From the NCBI GenBank assembly GCA_963752755.1, contig CAVVZJ010000001.1, forward strand, positions 2,108,001-2,172,000: a stretch of DNA of 64,000 nt. The letters are read 5' to 3'. The first letter of the stretch is position 1, and each line of letters opens with the position of its first letter. Origin of the DNA: CAVVZJ01 sp963752755. Its GTDB lineage: Bacteria > Planctomycetota > Planctomycetia > Isosphaerales > Isosphaeraceae. The position numbers and the translations under genes were made by a program. This document shows, in pieces, positions 58,254 to 64,000 of this stretch. A model generated the notes under the pieces. That model had not been told where the DNA came from. It ran no database searches and saw nothing but the letters and a program-made list of their open reading frames with translations.

Positions 58254-58451
58254 ATGCTGGTCCTGAGCCGCAAGCTGAACGAGAAGATCGTCATCAACGG
58301 CAACATCGTGGTCACGGTCGTCAAGATCGACCGGAACCAGGTCCGAATCGGGATCGAGGCTCCGGGCGAGGTCCCGATCCAGCGCGAGGAGATCGTCAGT
58401 CTGGACCGGCCCTTCGCCGTCGCCGAGGCCGCCCTGGCCGTCGAGGCCTGA
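58254..58451 (+). CDS. csrA: Carbon storage regulator CsrA
   Basis: 65 residues. MLVLSRKLNEKIVINGNIVV, VRIGIEAPGEVPIQREEI: the CsrA/RsmA dimer that binds GGA motifs in mRNA leaders. ATG 58254 has a perfect GGAGG (58243-58247) seven bases upstream. It is monocistronic as far as seen. Confidence 0.95.
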   Translation: MLVLSRKLNEKIVINGNIVVTVVKIDRNQVRIGIEAPGEVPIQREEIVSLDRPFAVAEAALAVEA

Positions 58452-58749
58452 TCCGGATCGGTCGCCGGACCGATCTTCCCCGGTCGTCGTCCGATCGAGG
58501 AACGATTCGCACGTCTTGCCTTCTTACTTTTGGATGCAATGCACGGCCCCCGACAGGCCCGCATCCGGTGGCCCTCGATGGGGAGGGTTCCACGCCCCCG
58601 AACCTGGACATTTCCTCCGGAGCCCGCGTTCGCCCGCGGTGGATCGCCCGCGATCGTGGCTTGCGGTCGGCGGGGAGGTTTTGGTTGAATCTCTGTTGAA
58701 GAACGGCATGGATATCCCAGAGGCAAACGAGCCCGAGGAGGCCGGACCG

Positions 58750-60014
58750 ATGCAGGGTCGAGAATCAGCCGGAGCCGTGAATCGTCGCGCATTCCTTCAG
58801 ACCGGAGCCGCCGCGGCCACCGTCGCCGCCACGCTCAGCACCGGAGCGACGACGCCGGCCCAGGAGCCGCGAGGGCGACGCCAGGGTTCTCCCGAAGCGT
58901 AAGCTCGGCAAGACGGGCGTCGATGTGACGATCCTCACTCAGGGCACCTGGCGCGCCCCGGGACTCGACCGCCTGCTCCGATTCGCCTACGCCAGCGGAG
59001 TCCGTTACTACGACGCCGCCAAGTCGTACGGCTCCGAGCCGTCGTTCAAGCGATGGTTCCAGCAGATGCCGGAGATCCGCAAGGAAATCTTCCTCGTCAC
59101 CAAGGACGTGCCCCGCCAGGACCCCAAGGAACTGCTCGACGCTCGTCGATCAGCGGCTCGCGGCGCTGGGGACCGACTACATCGACCTCTTCTTCATCCA
59201 CGCCCTCGGCGACCACGGCGTCGAGCAAGGGCTCACCTGGCCCAAGAGCCCCGAGCTGGCGCGGGTGGTCGAGCAGTTGAAGAAGGCGGGCAAGGTGAAG
59301 TTCTTCGGCTTCTCCAGCCACCACGCCGAGCGTCCCCGCATCCTCCAGGCGGCGGCCGAGGGCGGGTTCATCGACGCGATCATGCTCCAGTTCACCCCCT
59401 GGCTCGACAAGGACGCCCCCCTGAACAAGGCGATCGACGCCTGCCACGCCAAGGGAATCGGCCTGATCTCGATGAAGCAGGTCGCCGGCCAGGGGCAGTT
59501 CGACCCGATCACCGGCCGGGGCGATACGCTCGCCGAGACGGCCCGCCGCGTCCCGACCCTCAAGGATCGCGGGCTCTCGCTCTACCAGGGGCTGCTGACC
59601 GCCATCTGGTCGGACGAGCGGATCGCCACGGCCTGCGTCTCGATGCGCAACACCGACCAGATCCGCGAGAACGCCGCCGCCGCCCGCAAGTTCGCCGAGA
59701 ACGGCCCCCTCAAGGAAGCCGACATCCGCCAGCTCCGCGATGCCGCCCTCGCCGCCGGCCCCACCCTCTGCGCCGATTGCGACGGTCGCTGCGCCGCCGC
59801 CGCCGGCACGTCCGCCCGGCTCGGCGACCTGACCCGCTTCCTCACCTACCACGACCACCACGGCTACCGCTCCGAGGCCCGCCGCCTCTACGCCGAGCTG
59901 GCCGCCTCCGAGCGCGACTGGCGCGACGCCGATCTCGACGCCGCCCGCCGGGCCTGCCCCAGCGGCCTCGACTTCGCCCGGCTCCTGCCGAAGGTCGAGG
60001 AACGACTGGCCTGA
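58750..60014 (+). CDS. Aldo/keto reductase with a Tat-type signal, frame broken twice
   Basis: About 420 residues. ATG 58750 is preceded by GAGGAGG; an alternative ATG at 58708 lacks one. The N-terminus AVNRRAFLQTGAAAATVAAT is a twin-arginine export signal. An extra base near 58885 leads to the (beta/alpha)8 barrel (KLGKTGVDVTILTQGTW, SGVRYYDAAKSYGSE); a second extra base near 59141 leads to LVDQRLAALGTDYIDLFFIH (catalytic region) and KVKFFGFSSHHAERPRIL. A C-terminal Cys-bearing tail (AGPTLCADCDGRCAAAAG) resembles the ferredoxin-like ends of some planctomycete AKRs. The substrate is unknown. Confidence 0.8.
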
Positions 60015-60052
60015 GCCATCCCGATCCCGCCTGAACTTCGGGTCGCACCTCG

Positions 60053-60587
60053 TCATGGGCCCCATCCCATCGCTCTTCTCTCGTTCTCCCACGTGCCGTG
60101 GCCGCGGGCCTTGTTCGCCCGCCGACGCGGCGGATCTTCCGGGTCGAGGTGCGGGACACCTTTTTTCCCCCGCGTTCTGGTAGGCCTCGTCGGCCTCCAG
60201 GACCTCGTCATCCGGCGGCATCCGGTCGCGGTTCAGGAAGGCCAGGTCCTGGAGCCGATGCCTCAAGTTCAACAACTCCGAGCGGTCGCACTCCAGCTCA
60301 CGGGCGAGTTGAGCGGTGGGGACCCCCTGGGCGATCCCGCGAACGATCAGGAGCATCGCGACGGGCCCCCGCTTGACCCCGTGGAGGGCCGTGTCCGTGA
60401 AGGCATTGAACACCCGCCCGCAGTGGCCGCAGCGGTAGTCCAGGACCGGGGGGCGCCTGCGGCGGTGGACGGCCATGCGGTCGCCCTCATGGCACCGCGG
60501 GCAGGCGAACCCGTCGGGGTGCAGCCACCCGACCAGCTTGGCGTAGCAGGCGTCCTCGTCCATCAGGTCGGTGATCGGGAAATCCAC
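60053..60587 (-). pseudogene. Truncated IS1595/ISXO2-type transposase (N-terminal part)
   Basis: Starts at GTG 60587 (DFPITDLMDEDACYAKLVGW). A double CxxC zinc ribbon (ACPRCHEGDRMAV... YRCGHCGRVFN) precedes the region FTDTALHGVKRGP and the ISXO2 catalytic start VLEADEAYQNAGEK. An extra base in an A-run (about 60163) shifts to PHLDPEDPPRRRANKARGHG-TWEN, after which similarity stops at about 60083; most of the DDE domain is missing. Inverted repeats were not found. It is a dead insertion-sequence fragment between the reductase and ackA. Confidence 0.8.
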
Positions 60588-60648
60588 GGCCGCAGGACAT
60601 CAAGGGATCGGTGGGGGGAGCCCGCCTTGCGAAGTCGAGCGATCCGGG

Positions 60649-61851
60649 TCAAGATCCGAAAGCCACCCTTCGGGCTTCCCGCGCGATCATCAGGTCTTCG
60701 CGGGTCTTGATCGTGAGGACACGCCCCGGCGAATCCCCGGCCGAGAGGTCGGCGTCGGGTGTCGCCCCGGCATTGCGGGCCGGGTCGATCCGAAGGCCCA
60801 GGCACTCCAGACCGCGGCAGACCTCCTGCCGGAGCGCGGGGACGTGCTCGCCGATCCCGGCGGTGAAGACCAGGGCGTCCAGCCCGCCGAGCGCGACGGC
60901 CAGGGAACCGATCGCACCGCGGACCCGGGTGGCGAACATCGCCAGGGCGAGCCGGCCACGCTCGTCCCCCTTCTCGGCCGCCGACTGGACGGCCCGATAA
61001 TCGGACGACAGCCCCGCGATCCCGAGCAGTCCGGAGCGATGGTTCAGGACGTCGTCCAGGTCGTCCGCCGAAAGTCCTTTCTTGCGAAGGACATGGAGCA
61101 GGATGCCCGGATCGACGGAGCCGCAGCGGGTGCCCATCATCAGGCCATCCATCGGCGTGTAGCCCATCGTCGTCTCGACCGCGGCGCCGCCTCGCGAGGC
61201 GGTGGCGGAGCAGCCGTTGCCCAGGTGGCAGCTCACCACCCGGAAGTCTTCCGGGTCGCGTCCGAGCATCTCGGCGGCCCGGCCGGCCACGTAGGCGTGG
61301 CTGATGCCGTGAAAGCCGAACTTCCGGATGCCCCAATCGGTAAACCATTCGTAAGGCAGGGGATAGATCGCCCGCTCCGACGCGATCCCGGCGTAATACG
61401 CCGTGTCGAAGACCGCGACGTGGGTCAGGCCCGACAGCGCCTCCTCGGCCGAGGCGATCGCTTCGAGGGCGGGTGGGTTGTGCAAGGGGGCCAGCTCGGC
61501 CAGCGTTTTCAGCTCGGCCTTCACCTCCCGATCAATCGACACACTCGATCGAAACACCGCGCCGCCGTGGACGACTCGATGGCCGACCGCCCGGATGTCG
61601 GTTAACCGCCCGAGGGCCGGGTCCTCAGCCTCGAAGAGGGTCCGGATCGCCAGCGCGGCCGCCGAGCGGTGGTCGGACGTTCCGTACGGCGAATGCCGCT
61701 CGCTCCCCTCGGCAGTCTTGACCGCGATCTCGGCCCCGCGCACCGGGTCCGTCCAGTCCACGATCCCCGAGGCTAGCTCCTCGCGGGCTTCGTCGTCGAA
61801 GAGTCCGAACTTCAGACTACTGGAACCGGCGTTGATTACCAGGATGCTCAC
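60649..61851 (-). CDS. ackA: Acetate kinase
   Basis: 400 residues, intact. MSILVINAGSSSLKFGLFDD, GHRVVHGGAVFRSS, VAVFDTAYYAGI, FGFHGISHAYVAGRA, VSCHLGNGCSATASRGG and VFTAGIGEHVP are the family's ATP, acetate and phosphate sites. It converts acetyl phosphate and ADP to acetate and ATP or the reverse. No pta gene is adjacent, so the partner lies elsewhere. Confidence 0.96.
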   Translation of the reverse strand: MSILVINAGSSSLKFGLFDDEAREELASGIVDWTDPVRGAEIAVKTAEGSERHSPYGTSDHRSAAALAIRTLFEAEDPALGRLTDIRAVGHRVVHGGAVFRSSVSIDREVKAELKTLAELAPLHNPPALEAIASAEEALSGLTHVAVFDTAYYAGIASERAIYPLPYEWFTDWGIRKFGFHGISHAYVAGRAAEMLGRDPEDFRVVSCHLGNGCSATASRGGAAVETTMGYTPMDGLMMGTRCGSVDPGILLHVLRKKGLSADDLDDVLNHRSGLLGIAGLSSDYRAVQSAAEKGDERGRLALAMFATRVRGAIGSLAVALGGLDALVFTAGIGEHVPALRQEVCRGLECLGLRIDPARNAGATPDADLSAGDSPGRVLTIKTREDLMIAREARRVAFGS

Positions 61852-62116
61852 GGCGAGACTCCTCCGTCGAGTTCATCGCGACGGTCGCCTCGCGGTTGCG
61901 GGCGCCGGGATGATGATACGCGATCGTTGACGCCGCCGCATCCCAGCCGATTCTCGGGTCGTTCCTTCGGCGAGGCTCGTGGCCTCGCCGGAAGGCGGGC
62001 TGAAACGGTCCCGCAAACCCTTGGACGCCCCGTTCCGAAAGGCTTCGGGGCGCTCCAGCCAGGCACCACGAATGGCTTTCTTTGACTCGCAGAGCGGGCC
62101 GGAAAAGGGAGCGAAA

Positions 62117-62357
62117 ACGCACCAACGACGCGCCGGGAACGCGTCCGGGACGTCTACGAAACGCCCTGGGGACGCTCCGAATCACATCGGTTACAGCGTC
62201 AAAAATCCTCTGGTATCAATGGATTTCAGAACAAATTTTACCCATTTTGAAGTTCGTTCGGCATGGAGAGGCGCCGTGGCGTCACCGCGTCGCCGGAGGT
62301 GACGGGACGTCAGAACAGGAACCGGCTTGTCAAAGAGCTCGTGTTAACAATAGCACA
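62117..62357 (+). repeat. 11-bp-phased dispersed element, copy 4
   Basis: Six units with ACG at 62117, 62128, 62139, 62150, 62161 and 62172 (period exactly 11). The core CATTTTGAAGTTCGTTCGGC begins at 62243, 71 bp after the last unit. TTGTCAAAGAG is at 62327 and the tail GTTAACAATAGCACAC at 62342-62357, with AATAGCACA 106 bp after the core start. Confidence 0.85.
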
Positions 62358-62436
62358 CAGAGAGGGGCTTGACACCTGGGTCGCGGCCAGGGCGAGGGTT
62401 GCGAGTCCGACCGCCGGGCCGTCATGGATCGCTCGC

Positions 62437-62465
62437 TTGATTTCGTGAACGGACTGGCCTACAAT
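62437..62465 (+). promoter_or_regulatory. Sigma-70 type promoter of folE
   Basis: TTGATT (62437-62442), 17-bp spacer, TACAAT (62460-62465), 43 bp before the folE ATG. It lies downstream of, not inside, the phased element. Confidence 0.6.
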
Positions 62466-62508
62466 CCCCCGGTCTGCGATCGTCCAGCCGCCCGACTTAA
62501 CTTCCGTA

Positions 62509-63186
62509 ATGTCTGAGACTTCCGAGATGGACCACGGCGAAAACTCTCCGTCCGCGCGACTTTCGTTCGCGACTTTTCCGACGCTGGATATCGACGACGA
62601 GCCGATCTCGCCGCCGGCGCCCGTGGATCACGACCGGATTCGCAAGGCGGTGCGGGAGATCCTCCTGGCCGTGGGGGAAGACCCCGACCGCGAGGGGCTG
62701 GTCGAGACGCCCGACCGGGTCGCGCGGATGTACGCGGAGATGTTCCGGGGACTCCATCAGGACCCGGGCATTCACCTGACGAAGACGTTCACTCAGGACT
62801 ACGACGAGATGGTCGTCGTCCGAGACATCGCCTTCGCCAGCTTCTGCGAGCACCACCTCTTGCCTTTCACGGGCAAGGCCCACGTCGCGTATCTGCCGAA
62901 TGGGCGGGTCGTCGGCCTCTCGAAGATCCCGAGAGTCGTGGATACGCTGGCCCACCGGCCGCAGTTGCAGGAGCGCTTGACGCAGGACCTGGCCGGCTTG
63001 CTGATGTCGGAACTGGACGCCCGGGGCGTGGGGGTGGTGATCGAGGCGACGCACAGTTGCATGACGATGCGAGGCGTCCGCAAGCCGGGAAGCACGTTCG
63101 TCACCAGCGCGATGCTCGGCCTCTTCCGCGAGCGTCCCGCCACGCGGGCCGAGTTCCTTTCCTTGATCCACGCCTCCCGGGACTGA
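62509..63186 (+). CDS. folE: GTP cyclohydrolase I
   Basis: 225 residues, intact. The variable N-terminal tail is followed by AVREILLAVGEDPDREGLVE, TPDRVARMYAEMF, the Zn site FASFCEHHLLPFTGKAHVAY, LSKIPRVVDTLAHRPQLQER and the second Zn Cys in ATHSCMTMRGVRKPGS. It opens GTP to dihydroneopterin triphosphate for folate and related pterins. Its TGA overlaps an ATG (TGATG) of the next frame. Confidence 0.96.
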   Translation: MSETSEMDHGENSPSARLSFATFPTLDIDDEPISPPAPVDHDRIRKAVREILLAVGEDPDREGLVETPDRVARMYAEMFRGLHQDPGIHLTKTFTQDYDEMVVVRDIAFASFCEHHLLPFTGKAHVAYLPNGRVVGLSKIPRVVDTLAHRPQLQERLTQDLAGLLMSELDARGVGVVIEATHSCMTMRGVRKPGSTFVTSAMLGLFRERPATRAEFLSLIHASRD

Positions 63187-63299
63187 TGGCGCAGCGCGTC
63201 GCCAGGAACCGCGGTCGCCCTGGGTCGGTCGGTTGTGCGGTTGGCCGAACTTCTTCAGTGGCGTCTCCTGCGTCACCCCTCAACACGCTCGCGGCCGAG

Positions 63300-64000
63300 A
63301 TGCCCATGAGCCCGCCGATGCTGGCTGACTTCGCGATCCGACAGGCGGGCGGTCTGGCCGCCTTGCTGCTCGTTGCGCCCTGGCGATCGATTCCGCTGGG
63401 GTTTTTCCGGACGCATTGCGTGGTGGCACTCTGCCTTCTCGTGCTGGCTGGCGTCGATGCCGGCTGGTCGGGCTCGGGGAAGGCCGTCGTCGGGACGATC
63501 GCGGTGGCGGCCTTGCTGGCTTACATCGGCTCGATCGGCTGGGGGCTGGGCCTGCCGCGGGTCGCGATCCCGGTCACGACGGCACTCGCCCTGATCGCGG
63601 CCGGGCTGCTGGCGAGCTTCTCGCGAGGGGGAGCGTCCTGGTTGATCGGTTTGAATGTGGCGGGTCGGCTCGCCTCGGCGTTCTTGCTGGGATCGACACT
63701 CACGGCGATGCTCCTGGGCCACTACTACCTGACGGCTCCGGCCATGTCGATGGCCCCGTTGCGGCGGTTCGTGGCCTGCATGGGGGCGGCGCTGGTGATC
63801 CGTTCGCTCCTGGCGGCGGTCGGCCTGGGGATCTGGCTGCAAAGCGGGACGACCGCGGACCCCGGGGCCTTGACACCGCTCTTCCTCGCGATGCGTTGGG
63901 GGATGGGGGTGGCCGGACCGGGCCTGGCGGCCGTGCTGGCGTGGAAGACGGTGGCGATCCGCTCGACCCAATCGGCCACGGGCATCCTCTACATCGGGAT
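63300..64000 (+). CDS. Polytopic membrane protein, runs off the window
   Basis: Open to the last base. Starting at ATG 63300 (MPMSPPMLADFAIRQAGGLA) it encodes alternating hydrophobic segments: LAALLLVAPWRSIPLGFF, VALCLLVLAGVDAGW, ALLAYIGSIGWGLGL, TTALALIAAGLLASF, FLLGSTLTAMLLGHYYL and LAAVGLGIWL, so at least seven helices. A more upstream in-frame ATG at 63186 overlaps the folE stop (TGATG), which may mean translational coupling and a 38-residue longer N-terminus. No family could be named from this part. The antisense frame in 63273-63971 is rejected. Confidence 0.75.
   Translation, partial: MPMSPPMLADFAIRQAGGLAALLLVAPWRSIPLGFFRTHCVVALCLLVLAGVDAGWSGSGKAVVGTIAVAALLAYIGSIGWGLGLPRVAIPVTTALALIAAGLLASFSRGGASWLIGLNVAGRLASAFLLGSTLTAMLLGHYYLTAPAMSMAPLRRFVACMGAALVIRSLLAAVGLGIWLQSGTTADPGALTPLFLAMRWGMGVAGPGLAAVLAWKTVAIRSTQSATGILYIG

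Larger units (their letters stand above)
61852..62508. other. Divergent intergenic region with phased-element copy 4 and the folE promoter
   Basis: 657 bp between ackA and folE. The element (62117-62357) and the folE promoter (62437-62465) are listed separately. The leftward ackA leader shows no clean -35/-10. Reading frames here are repeat-derived. Confidence 0.6.

Noticed and set aside
63273..63971. 232-codon minus-strand frame at the window end
   Set aside because: Rich in Arg, Gln, His and Gly and lacking any domain; the plus strand gives a run of well-formed membrane helices open to the window edge.

Overview
The window is a high-GC chromosomal segment that reads as a planctomycete, most likely of the Isosphaeraceae. 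I infer this from gene content: a DUF1549/DUF1553 gene overlapping a DUF1501 gene, a PPC-domain surface protein, an anti-sigma protein with a DUF1559-like C-terminus, an MJ0042-type zinc-ribbon protease with HEAT repeats, and a beta-propeller secreted protein. No rRNA, tRNA, CRISPR array or intact transposon was seen. About 46 genes are called. Roughly 20 of them are broken by single-base indels although both halves are plainly conserved coding sequence. Because lysS, cysS and mutS are among them, I treat most breaks as residual sequencing/assembly indels and annotate the genes across them.

Layout. 1-9433: amidinotransferase-like enzyme (cut by the window edge), sixA, ppk1, nfo, a small membrane protein, an RraA-like protein, a hypothetical protein and sppA. 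9434-21673: two STAS proteins, mutS, a dTDP-4-dehydrorhamnose reductase-like gene, a VOC protein, lysS, a LolC/E-type permease with its LolD-type ATPase, a fold-IV aminotransferase, a Usp protein, a fold-I aminotransferase and a NUDIX hydrolase. 21688-34000: an ECF sigma/anti-sigma pair, a very large protease-HEAT protein, a MoaD-like carrier overlapping an aldehyde ferredoxin oxidoreductase, a solitary Phd-type antitoxin, and a leftward exbB-exbD-dedA run behind a clear sigma-70 type promoter. 34196-46556: DUF1549/DUF1553, DUF1501, PPC protein, YfhO-like membrane protein, U32 peptidase/RlhA-like protein and a VanZ-like protein.

46787-51814 is the most interesting locus. It is a tightly packed operon in which two of the three junctions are ATGA stop/start overlaps. 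It encodes a protein with a pseudo-receiver, a PAS domain and a C-terminal KaiA/RsbU-like helical domain, then a canonical KaiB, then a two-domain KaiC with the phosphorylated Ser/Thr pair, then a PAS-PAS-histidine-kinase-receiver. It looks like a complete Kai-type oscillator with its own KaiA-like protein and output kinase outside the cyanobacteria. 51928-64000 holds a propeller protein, a small anchored protein, ruvC, cysS, ispF, csrA, an aldo/keto reductase with a Tat signal, a truncated IS1595/ISXO2-type transposase, ackA, folE and a membrane protein running off the window.

Two dispersed non-coding families stand out. One (five copies) has 6-7 direct repeats spaced exactly 11 bp, then a fixed 70-71 bp gap, a conserved 20-bp core and, in four copies, a conserved A/T-rich tail. 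The other (three copies) is about 155-160 bp, MITE-like, with terminal inverted repeats and a long internal hairpin, and sits 15-95 bp upstream of start codons. Promoters of the form TTGaxx-16/17-TAnAAT are visible upstream of several genes, so a housekeeping sigma-70 consensus appears to operate.
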